Assembly: GCA_030530045.1 (NCBI GenBank)
Contig: JAUMVS010000021.1
Location: 1 to 15,205, forward strand
Origin: Phoenicibacter congonensis
GTDB taxonomy: Bacteria; Actinomycetota; Coriobacteriia; Coriobacteriales; Eggerthellaceae
Direction of reading: 5' to 3'
Length of the DNA stretch: 15,205 bases
Shown here: in pieces, positions 6,656-12,950 of the stretch
Layout of the letters: the number at the start of each line of letters is the position of its first letter
How positions within the stretch are numbered: position 1 is the stretch's first letter
Program-made: the position numbers and the translations under genes
Notes under the pieces: model-generated
The model's input: the letters and a program-made list of their open reading frames with translations, nothing else
Told to the model about the DNA's origin: nothing
Database searches by the model: none

Positions 6656-8629
6656 TTACAGTTCCATAGCGGCGTCGAAGCCAGCGCGGGTTGCCCAAAC
6701 GATCAGGCTTGCCTTATGTGCGTCGCCGATAACCTTCACTTCGGGAACTATCTTCTCCAGCTCCTCGCTGAGAGTGTTATAGGGCTTGGTGCCCATGGAG
6801 AACAGGATGTGGTCGTAGGGACCCATCTCGAGCTGAGTACCGTCGGCCTTCTCAACGAGTATAGTATTGCCGCGATATTCGAGGACCTTTGTGTTTGTGT
6901 ACATACCAAAGCCATGAGACTTCAGTCGGCGCATCATAGGCTCTCTTATATTTGCAGCCAGATCCTTCGCCATGGTGGGCAGCATTTCAACGATATCCAT
7001 GTTAAGATCATCATGGCCCTGATAACGGTGGAACTGCTGAACGACCTCTGCCGTCTCAAGAGCGACAATGCCGCCGCCGAGAATACAAACTTTGCCTTCA
7101 ACGATCGGATGCTTTCCGGTCAGGAAGTCCTGAGCAGTGACGATTTCGTGCTCGGTAATTCCGGGAATGTCGGGGATGAACGGTACTGCGCCGGTCGCAA
7201 TGATAGCTGCCTCGGGAGCAAACTCCTTGACTGCCTCAACAGTGGCCTCCTTGTCGTTTACGAGCTCTACGCCAAGCTTTCTGCACTGAACCAGCAGATA
7301 CTGTATCCACTTCATATCGTCCTGCTTGCCGGGAGCCTTGGCTGCCATATTAACCTGGCCGCCGCAGGTGTGTGCTTTCTCCCAAACGGTGACCTTATGT
7401 CCGCGCTCGGCCGCAACCTTTGCTGCCATCAGACCGCCGGGGCCTGCGCCGATAACAAGGACCTTCTTGCTCTTTTCGGCCTTACCGAGATCTCTGCCAA
7501 ACCGGCTCTCACGACCCAGACGAGGATTGATATTGCACTTTGCCACCTGATCCTCCGCGTTACGTGCGCCGACACAGCCGCCGCAGCAGGAGGCACAGGG
7601 TGCTATATCCTCAAGCCTGCCCTCATAGGTTTTATTGACAATATCAGGGTCAGCGAGGAGAGGACGGCCAAGGGTGATGCCGTCAACAAGGCCGCGCTCA
7701 ACAAGTTCCGCACCGTAAACCACGGACTCGATCTTACCTACTACAAAGACAGGAACATCAACTACCTTCTTTATCTCGGTAGCTTCTTTAACGTTCACGC
7801 CGCGAGGCTCTCCGTGGCTGGGGATAATGGTCCAGGGAGCCTCATACTGAGTGCCGCCCGAAATCTCAAGCGCGTCAATGCCGTGAGCAACGATTTTGGG
7901 GAGTATGTAAAGCATGTCGTCCAGAGTGTTGCCGCCGGGGTAGCGCTCAGAGCCGGAAACGCGCATGATGATAGGAAAGCCGGGAGATACGTTTCTGCGG
8001 ATCTCGTCGATGACCTCGCAGACAAAGCGCGAGCGGTTGTCAATATTTCCGCCGTACTCGTCGCTGCGGAAGTTACGCAGAGGAGACAGGAACGAGCCAG
8101 GCATCATGTATGCATGTCCGCAATGCAGAGCGATACCATCGCAGCCTGCCTGCTCGGCACGCTTGCAGGCTTCGCCGTACTGCTTTATTATAAGCTTAAT
8201 CTCGTCCTTATCGATTTCGCGCGTGTAGTGTCCGTTGTCATTGATATACACAGACGGTCCCGGCGGATTCTGGCCAAAGTAGCCGATTATGCTCTCAGGG
8301 CCGACATGTGTGATCTGAGGAAACAGCGCTCCGCCGGCGGCATGTATCTTGTCGGTAAACTCTTTAAAGGGAGCTATGTAGCTGTCATCATCCATGCAGG
8401 TCGTAGGACCTCTGTAAAGATATCCAAGGTCAACAGTGACTGCGTCCATTTCAAGGATGCCGACGCCGCCTTCTGCTCTTTCAACATAATGCTTCTGGAG
8501 TTCTTCGCTGACGGTACCGTCCATGGACTCAATGGACAAGGTCATAGGCGCCATCATAATGCGGTTTCTGAAAGTACGATTGCCTATTTGGATAGGTGTG
8601 AATATTTTTGCATTCTTCATATCTTCCAT
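6656..8629 (-). CDS. BaiH-type NADH:flavin oxidoreductase (old yellow enzyme fused to Fe-S and FAD/NAD domains)
   Basis: A 657-residue ene-reductase. The N-terminal TIM barrel (about 1-340) binds FMN and carries HCGHAY (His169, His172, Tyr174) before GSFLSPLRNFRSDEYGG. A Cys cluster for 4Fe-4S follows: Cys345, Cys348, Cys352 and Cys365. The FAD domain starts at VIGAGPGGLMAA (about 393) and the NAD(P) motif is ILGGGIVALETAE (about 516-528). Segments such as PQITHVGPES, GPSVYINDNGH and HAYMMPGSFLSPLRN match recalled BaiH much better than BaiCD, suggesting reduction of a C=C further along a dienone (Delta6-type) or of a 7beta-series substrate. It is the first gene of the operon and directly behind a good promoter. 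The ATG at 8627-8629 lies about 11 nt after AAAGGA; an ATG three codons in is an alternative start. A very long open frame on the opposite strand is a shadow. Confidence 0.93.
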   Translation of the reverse strand: MEDMKNAKIFTPIQIGNRTFRNRIMMAPMTLSIESMDGTVSEELQKHYVERAEGGVGILEMDAVTVDLGYLYRGPTTCMDDDSYIAPFKEFTDKIHAAGGALFPQITHVGPESIIGYFGQNPPGPSVYINDNGHYTREIDKDEIKLIIKQYGEACKRAEQAGCDGIALHCGHAYMMPGSFLSPLRNFRSDEYGGNIDNRSRFVCEVIDEIRRNVSPGFPIIMRVSGSERYPGGNTLDDMLYILPKIVAHGIDALEISGGTQYEAPWTIIPSHGEPRGVNVKEATEIKKVVDVPVFVVGKIESVVYGAELVERGLVDGITLGRPLLADPDIVNKTYEGRLEDIAPCASCCGGCVGARNAEDQVAKCNINPRLGRESRFGRDLGKAEKSKKVLVIGAGPGGLMAAKVAAERGHKVTVWEKAHTCGGQVNMAAKAPGKQDDMKWIQYLLVQCRKLGVELVNDKEATVEAVKEFAPEAAIIATGAVPFIPDIPGITEHEIVTAQDFLTGKHPIVEGKVCILGGGIVALETAEVVQQFHRYQGHDDLNMDIVEMLPTMAKDLAANIREPMMRRLKSHGFGMYTNTKVLEYRGNTILVEKADGTQLEMGPYDHILFSMGTKPYNTLSEELEKIVPEVKVIGDAHKASLIVWATRAGFDAAMEL

Positions 8630-8679
8630 AATCGGGTTATTCCTTTCTTGTTTGACATTTTACTGCTGTTGCTGAAAAC

Positions 8680-8692
8680 TCCGCTGAACTTA
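8680..8692. promoter_or_regulatory. 13-bp sequence shared with the SDR-C promoter region (copy 1)
   Basis: TCCGCTGAACTTA occurs here, just downstream of the -10 of the minus-strand operon promoter, and again at 9935-9947 upstream of the plus-strand SDR gene. Identity over 13 bp in two short regulatory regions is unlikely by chance, so it is a candidate binding site for a shared regulator. Confidence 0.4.
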
Positions 8693-8697
8693 AGCTG

Positions 8698-8726
8698 TTT
8701 ATACACTAACGAGAAACCGTTTGCAA
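8698..8726 (-). promoter_or_regulatory. Promoter of the eight-gene minus-strand operon
   Basis: On the minus strand, TTGCAA (8721-8726), a 17-nt spacer and TATAAA (8698-8703) form a good sigma-70/SigA promoter. The transcription start would fall near 8691, giving a leader of about 60 nt before the BaiH-type gene. Confidence 0.6.
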
Positions 8727-8737
8727 TAGCGTGCAAA
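8720..8737. promoter_or_regulatory. Inverted repeat overlapping the operon -35 box, candidate operator
   Basis: TTTGCA-n6-TGCAAA (arms 8720-8725 and 8732-8737) covers the -35 element of the operon promoter. The position suits a repressor site, most simply for the TetR-type regulator encoded divergently. The binding link is inference. Confidence 0.4.
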
Positions 8738-8821
8738 AAAATCGTTACACTTTTCACGTTTTGTCATGTTTCGACTCCTTCGCTAATAATCACAAAAGCA
8801 CACATATCAGCACTTTGCCTA

Positions 8822-8851
8822 TTGTCAAATATGCATAAAATGAACTACAAT
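8822..8851 (+). promoter_or_regulatory. Promoter of the TetR-type regulator gene
   Basis: TTGTCA (8822-8827), an 18-nt spacer and TACAAT (8846-8851). The start of transcription would be about 8858, some 40 nt before the TTG start codon. An 8-bp direct repeat, ACATATCA, flanks it at 8802-8809 and 8871-8878. Confidence 0.5.
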
Positions 8852-8886
8852 ATATGCAGACTCAGTTATGACATATCAAATTTTAT

Positions 8887-8891
8887 AGGAG
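8887..8891 (+). promoter_or_regulatory. Ribosome binding site selecting a TTG start for the regulator
   Basis: AGGAG lies 9 nt before TTG at 8901. The in-frame codons upstream run into a TGA at 8892, and the nearby ATG (8894) and GTG (8891) are in other frames. The TTG is therefore the only reasonable start. Confidence 0.6.
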
Positions 8892-8900
8892 TGATGCGTT

Positions 8901-9878
8901 TTGCAGCCGTCTAATCCCAAGCAATCGTTTACCCAAGATTGCGCTTTTCTCGCCTTGACAAAGCTTATTCGGAACAAACCGTTATCCTCGATTTCCGTAA
9001 CAGAGCTTACGAAGAAAGCCGGCATTTCCAGAACGGCGTTTTACAACAACTATAATTCAGTTGAAGATGTGATCGCCAAATACTTTGACAAATGCGTAGA
9101 TAGCATTTTAGACTCCTCTGATTGCATCAGAGGACAGTATATAGCAATAAGGCAGCTTGTCTCTGAGTATTTTGATTTTCTAAGCAGCAATTATGATTTG
9201 CTCAAGCGCCTGGATACGACAGGCAACATCTCCGTCTTCACAATGTGGCTGAAGGATTGCTTCCATGGCAAGCTATCCTTTTTAGTCAAGTCCCTCGGTT
9301 TTCTCAGTGACTACGAGATATCCTGCTGTGCAGGCATGTTCTGCGCGATGACTCGTGACTGGCTCGCCTCTGGCTCGGATGATAAATCCCGAAACGTAGC
9401 CGAAGGCACATTGTTCCGTCTGCTTTATATTTATAAGCAGGCAGAAGAAAAAGCATCTGTACATTACGTTAATCCCCGGCATATAGGAAAACTCCGTCAG
9501 TACAACGGTACCGGCAGCTTCACTCTTGTAGATACCGGTGAAACGATAAAGGTTTATGTGCTGATAGATCATGATGAGGTGGTCGCCTGCAGTGCGGAAG
9601 TCACTCCGATCCCCGGCAAGGAGGATATTTTAAAGGCTGCGGCTAATGCTGTATGCTCATTCATAGTCGGCAAGAACTGCGTTACCGCGCTGTCATTGTG
9701 TGCTGACGATGTTTCAAGAGAGCTGAGCGGCCTTTCCAAGGAATTCATGTACTGTGCTTCTATTGCATCTTCTGCCGCAAAAAACGCGGCTATAGACTAC
9801 TATAACAGACTTTCTCTTGCGCGATGCCTGATCGGTGAGGAAGAATCGGCCGCCTCAGACTACAACATGGGCATCTGA
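8901..9878 (+). CDS. TetR-family regulator fused to an IscU/NifU-like Fe-S scaffold domain
   Basis: A 325-residue predicted DNA-binding regulator. Residues about 12-62 form a TetR-type helix-turn-helix (SVTELTKKAGISRTAFYNNY with the following helix). A helical middle, about 65-185, fits the TetR ligand/dimer domain and normally ends the protein. Here about 120 further residues follow that match the pattern of the IscU/NifU scaffold fold: NPRHIGKL (191-198), DTGETIKVYVLID (211-223), GK (257-258) with DVSRELSGL (270-278), and YCASIASSAAKNAAIDYY (284-301). Of the three cluster-binding Cys of IscU, only Cys285 is kept: the CGD motif is TGE (Thr212) and the second Cys falls at about Lys240. Other cysteines (230, 252, 260, 267) are nearby. 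It is transcribed divergently from the operon, so it likely controls both units. The Fe-S-like domain may sense redox or iron, or may have become a ligand or dimer domain. TTG start. The domain assignment of the C-terminus is from recalled motifs. Confidence 0.85.
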   Translation: MQPSNPKQSFTQDCAFLALTKLIRNKPLSSISVTELTKKAGISRTAFYNNYNSVEDVIAKYFDKCVDSILDSSDCIRGQYIAIRQLVSEYFDFLSSNYDLLKRLDTTGNISVFTMWLKDCFHGKLSFLVKSLGFLSDYEISCCAGMFCAMTRDWLASGSDDKSRNVAEGTLFRLLYIYKQAEEKASVHYVNPRHIGKLRQYNGTGSFTLVDTGETIKVYVLIDHDEVVACSAEVTPIPGKEDILKAAANAVCSFIVGKNCVTALSLCADDVSRELSGLSKEFMYCASIASSAAKNAAIDYYNRLSLARCLIGEEESAASDYNMGI

Positions 9879-9921
9879 AGCAGCTCCTATACAGGCTTTA
9901 TAGCTGTACATTTTAACATTG

Positions 9922-9959
9922 TATATCCGGCGGTTCCGCTGAACTTACCGTCCGATATA
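9922..9959. promoter_or_regulatory. Imperfect inverted repeat over the SDR-C promoter, candidate operator
   Basis: TATATCCGGCGGT (9922-9934) and ACCGTCCGATATA (9947-9959) pair at 11 of 13 positions around a 12-nt loop. The loop and its edge contain the 13-bp sequence TCCGCTGAACTTA (9935-9947) shared with the operon promoter region. A -10-like TATATT at 9956-9961 overlaps the right arm; no convincing -35 is present, which would suit an activated promoter. The 9879-9921 stretch has only a weak TACAG/CTGTA stem and no clear terminator after the regulator gene. Confidence 0.45.
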
Positions 9960-10004
9960 TTTTGGATAAATGGATAAAAAATTTAATACTTACGGAGGTG
10001 TGGT

Positions 10005-10832
10005 ATGAACATCTTCAAAGAAAGGTTCGCAGGTAAGACTATTTTGATTACCGGAGCTACCTCCGGCATCGGCGAAGCCACTGCTTTACGTGCCGCTGCC
10101 GAGGGAGCAAATGTTGTCGTAGCCGGACGAGACGAGCAGCGCGGGCAGGCCGTTGTCGAAAAGATAAAGCTTGACGGCGGCGATGCCATATTTGTCAAAG
10201 GTGATCTGACCAATGAAAATGATGTGGTTCGCCTTATCAAGACCGCTGAAGACAAATTCGGCGACATACAGCTTTTCGTCAACAACGCCGGTGTAGCCAG
10301 CGATCCTGACAGAGTTGATGAGTATTCCACCGAGCAGTGGCTGCGAATAATGGATATCAACGTAAATGCCGTATTCTATTGCTGCAGAGAAGAGCTTAAG
10401 CATCTGCTCAAGCACGATAAGGGCGGGGCTATTGTCAATCTCAGCTCCGTAGCCGGCGTAAGAGCCTTCCCCAGTGCCTGCGGCTATGTTACCTCTAAGC
10501 ACGCTATTGTTGGTCTTACTAAGGCCATTGCAATGGAATATGCACACAAAAACATCCGCTGCAATTCCACCGGACCATGCAGCAGCAGTACTCCGCTAAA
10601 TATCAACTCAAGTCTTGCTTACGGCAGAAAGCTCAGGCAGCTTATTGATTCCGGCATTGACACCGAAGAGTATATCGACGAGTGGATGTGCTGCGGCAAG
10701 ATGCAGGCTCCAATGGGACGCGATTGCGTCGCAGACGAGCAGGCGGCCGTTATTCTGTTCCTCCTGTCCGACGATGCTTCCTATATAACCGGAGACCAGA
10801 TCGTCGTAGACGGAGGCTGGGTAGTTTATTGA
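10005..10832 (+). CDS. Classical short-chain dehydrogenase/reductase, BaiA-like (SDR-C)
   Basis: A 275-residue SDR of the classical type: TGATSGIG (16-23), Asp67 in KGDLTN, NNAG (93-96), catalytic serine in NLSS (about 148), Tyr161/Lys165 in YVTSK, and VDGG near the end. AGRD after strand 2 (Arg42) suggests NADP(H). It lacks the insertion of SDR-A and SDR-B, so it is a separate lineage, close in layout to BaiA hydroxysteroid dehydrogenases. The usual PG after strand 6 is Pro191-Cys192 in NSTGPCSSSTPL, an uncommon substitution next to the cofactor. GGAGG lies 6 nt before the ATG. It heads the plus-strand unit, 50-56 nt before the first BaiCD-type gene. Likely role: a ring-alcohol/ketone conversion feeding the downstream ene-reductases, since a 3-keto group is needed before conjugated C=C reduction. 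Confidence 0.92.
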   Translation: MNIFKERFAGKTILITGATSGIGEATALRAAAEGANVVVAGRDEQRGQAVVEKIKLDGGDAIFVKGDLTNENDVVRLIKTAEDKFGDIQLFVNNAGVASDPDRVDEYSTEQWLRIMDINVNAVFYCCREELKHLLKHDKGGAIVNLSSVAGVRAFPSACGYVTSKHAIVGLTKAIAMEYAHKNIRCNSTGPCSSSTPLNINSSLAYGRKLRQLIDSGIDTEEYIDEWMCCGKMQAPMGRDCVADEQAAVILFLLSDDASYITGDQIVVDGGWVVY

Positions 10833-10888
10833 CCCCGTTTTCGCAACAGTAATAATGACCACACTAATACAAAAAGGAGATTATGAAA

Positions 10889-12817
10889 ATGTTTGAAAAG
10901 CTTCTCAGCCCCATTACCATACGCGACGTCACAATTAACGGCCGTGCCATGCTTTCGGCCTGCGGCACACGTTTCAGCGATGACCGCATCGTAAACGACA
11001 GGCATATTGCCTATCACGTTGCGAAAGTCAAGGGCGGATGCCCGCTGAACATGATAGAAGTTACCGGCGTTCATCCCGGTTCCGATGCAAGCATGTTCCT
11101 GTCCTTAGCAAAGGACGAATATGTTCCCGGCGTTAAGCGTCTTGTGGATGCCATACACGAAGCAGGTGGCAAAGCAGGTATCCAGATCTATCAGGGCGGC
11201 CTCGGCGTATGCTTTGACTCCGAATGCCCCATGCTTATGCCCGACCTTATGGACGAAGAGGAAATCCTTGATGTTATAGAGGCTTTCGGCCATGCAGCTC
11301 GCCGCGCCGTTGAGGCCGGCGTTGACCTGATCGAGATACATTGTGCTCATCAGTATCTGATCCACTCCTTCCTTTCGCCTGCTTTTAACCATCGCAGCGA
11401 CGAGTGGGGCGGTCCGTTCGAAAACCGTGTTAAATTCCCTCTGGCCTGCATAAAAAAGGTGCGTGAGAACATACCCGAGGGTATGCCTCTCTTCATCCGC
11501 ACCTCGCTGCAGGATGACTTCCTCAGCCCCGGTCTGAGTGTTGAGGACTGCATTGCATTCTGCAAGCTGGCAAAGGAAGCCGGAGTCGATGTTCTTGACC
11601 TGTCTCGCGGCAATATGGCTACCGCTGCTAATAAATTTGAGGTTCCCCCTGTGGATATGACCCGCGGCTTCAACCTCGAGCTGGCTGCTCGCTTCAAGGA
11701 AGAGACCGGCATGATAGTTATCGGCGTCGGCCGTATAAACGACCCCTATGTTGCCGAAAAGGCGCTTGAAAAGGTCGATATGGTCGTTATGAGCCGTGCG
11801 CAGATCGCAGACCCTGAATTCTTCAAGAAGGTTCGCGAAGGACGTCTTGACGATATAAACCGCTGCATCGGCTGTAACGAGGGCTGCCTTGACGGATTCG
11901 CAAACCTCGAAATGCCTCATATTTCCTGCACCCGCAACCCGCAGGTCGGTTTGGAGGGCGAGTGCCCCATTGAGCCCGCTGCCGAGCCCAAGACCGTTCT
12001 CATCGCAGGCGGCGGCACGGCAGGTATGATGGCTGCAAAAATTCTTAAGCAGGAGGGTCACAATCCTATCATCTGCGAGGCAAGCGATAAGCTCGGCGGC
12101 GCTCTTCTGCTCGGCGGTGCCATAGAGCGCACCTCGGAGTACAGAAAGGCCATAGAATCGTCTGCACGTCAGCTTGAGCGCGCCGGTGTAGATATCCGTC
12201 TTAACACCACAGTCACTCCCGATCTCATCAAGCAGATAAAGCCCGACGCCGTCTTCTGCTGCCTTGGCGCTGTTCCCGAGACTCCTGATTTTTCAAAGGG
12301 GAAGGCGAATGTTGTTCAGGCCCGTGACGTTTTGGCAGGTAAGGTCCACGTTGGCGGCAAAGTTGTTGTTATTGGCGCAAACGGCACCGGCATCATGGCA
12401 GGTGAGTTTGTCAAGCTTGCCGATCCCGAGAGGAATGACGTTACTCTTATCAACAGAGCTATCGTTGTCGGCGTAGATCTGGGCTCCGCCCGTAAGCAGG
12501 CTCACGCAACCATTCTTGAGGACGAGGGCTTAAAGCAGTCTGTCTCCACGGATGTTACCGATATTGTCGACGGTAAGGTCATCGGTGTTCGTGACGGTGA
12601 GACCGTAGAATTCCCCTATGACTATGCTATTCTCGCAACCGGCTGTGTCAGCAAGGACTATGCCGATCTTGAGAACGCCTGTGCACAGCTCGGCATAGGC
12701 TTTGAGGTTCTTGGTGATGCCAAGGAGGTTCGCCGTGCATTTGAGGCAGCAGCAGAAGGCTTTGCCGCTGCACGCCGGATGAACGATCCCGAATACATAA
12801 AGAAGATCACCAAGTAA
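10889..12817 (+). CDS. BaiCD-type NADH:flavin oxidoreductase (first of two paralogues)
   Basis: A 642-residue ene-reductase with FMN barrel, 4Fe-4S, FAD and NAD(P) domains. HCAHQY (His151, His154, Tyr156) precedes HSFLSPAFNHRSDEWGG. The Fe-S cysteines are Cys326, Cys329, Cys333 and Cys347. The FAD motif is IAGGGTAGMMAA (372-383). IAYHVAKVKGGC, GVGRIND and SRAQIADPE resemble recalled BaiCD, the 3-oxo-Delta4 bile acid reductase. The second dinucleotide motif reads VIGANGTGIMAGE (about 494-506) instead of GGGxxGxE, so pyridine-nucleotide binding may be altered. The ATG at 10889 is preferred because AAGGAG is 9 nt away and the protein then starts MFEK like its paralogue; the ATG at 10883 is only 3 nt from that site. 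The gene is visibly GC-richer than its paralogue. It may be co-transcribed with SDR-C. Confidence 0.92.
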   Translation: MFEKLLSPITIRDVTINGRAMLSACGTRFSDDRIVNDRHIAYHVAKVKGGCPLNMIEVTGVHPGSDASMFLSLAKDEYVPGVKRLVDAIHEAGGKAGIQIYQGGLGVCFDSECPMLMPDLMDEEEILDVIEAFGHAARRAVEAGVDLIEIHCAHQYLIHSFLSPAFNHRSDEWGGPFENRVKFPLACIKKVRENIPEGMPLFIRTSLQDDFLSPGLSVEDCIAFCKLAKEAGVDVLDLSRGNMATAANKFEVPPVDMTRGFNLELAARFKEETGMIVIGVGRINDPYVAEKALEKVDMVVMSRAQIADPEFFKKVREGRLDDINRCIGCNEGCLDGFANLEMPHISCTRNPQVGLEGECPIEPAAEPKTVLIAGGGTAGMMAAKILKQEGHNPIICEASDKLGGALLLGGAIERTSEYRKAIESSARQLERAGVDIRLNTTVTPDLIKQIKPDAVFCCLGAVPETPDFSKGKANVVQARDVLAGKVHVGGKVVVIGANGTGIMAGEFVKLADPERNDVTLINRAIVVGVDLGSARKQAHATILEDEGLKQSVSTDVTDIVDGKVIGVRDGETVEFPYDYAILATGCVSKDYADLENACAQLGIGFEVLGDAKEVRRAFEAAAEGFAAARRMNDPEYIKKITK

Positions 12818-12833
12818 TCATAATAATTTAATA

Positions 12834-12871
12834 AGGGAGTACCCGCTCAGCCTATCGTTCGGATACTCCCT
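12834..12871 (+). terminator. Hairpin between the two BaiCD-type genes, partial terminator or attenuator
   Basis: AGGGAGTA (12834-12841) pairs with TACTCCCT (12864-12871), extended inside by CCG/CGG after a mismatch. It starts 17 nt after the stop codon. The following sequence (GCGTTTAAT) has only a short T run, so full termination is doubtful; it may reduce expression of the second paralogue or cap the upstream message. Confidence 0.4.
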
Positions 12872-12935
12872 GCGTTTAATATGGATGCTCGTATGGCTTT
12901 ATACTATATTGCATCATGATTTAAGCGTACATACA

Positions 12936-12941
12936 AAGGAG
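12936..12941 (+). promoter_or_regulatory. Ribosome binding site fixing a GTG start for the second BaiCD-type gene
   Basis: AAGGAG is followed after 9 nt by GTG at 12951, giving MFEKIFTPIKIRD, which aligns with the paralogue. The in-frame ATG at 12885 lacks such a site and would add 22 residues (including LVWLYTILHH) absent from relatives. Confidence 0.75.
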
Positions 12942-12950
12942 CTAACAGCA

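Noticed and set aside
6647..8914. 755-codon open frame on the plus strand
   Set aside because: It lies antisense to the BaiH-type reductase, whose domains and motifs are fully intact. It has no good ribosome binding site, its protein shows no family pattern, and it runs across the divergent promoter region.
9962..9990. TTGGAT-n17-AATACT as the SDR-C promoter
   Set aside because: The transcription start would fall inside the ribosome binding site at 9994-9998, leaving almost no leader.
11105..12061. 318-codon open frame on the minus strand inside the first BaiCD-type gene
   Set aside because: Antisense shadow of a well-supported gene. A similar shadow appears in the paralogous gene only in fragments, and there is no start signal.
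12885..12950. Upstream ATG start for the second BaiCD-type gene
   Set aside because: It would add 22 residues not found in the paralogue and lacks a ribosome binding site. The GTG at 12951 has AAGGAG 9 nt upstream.
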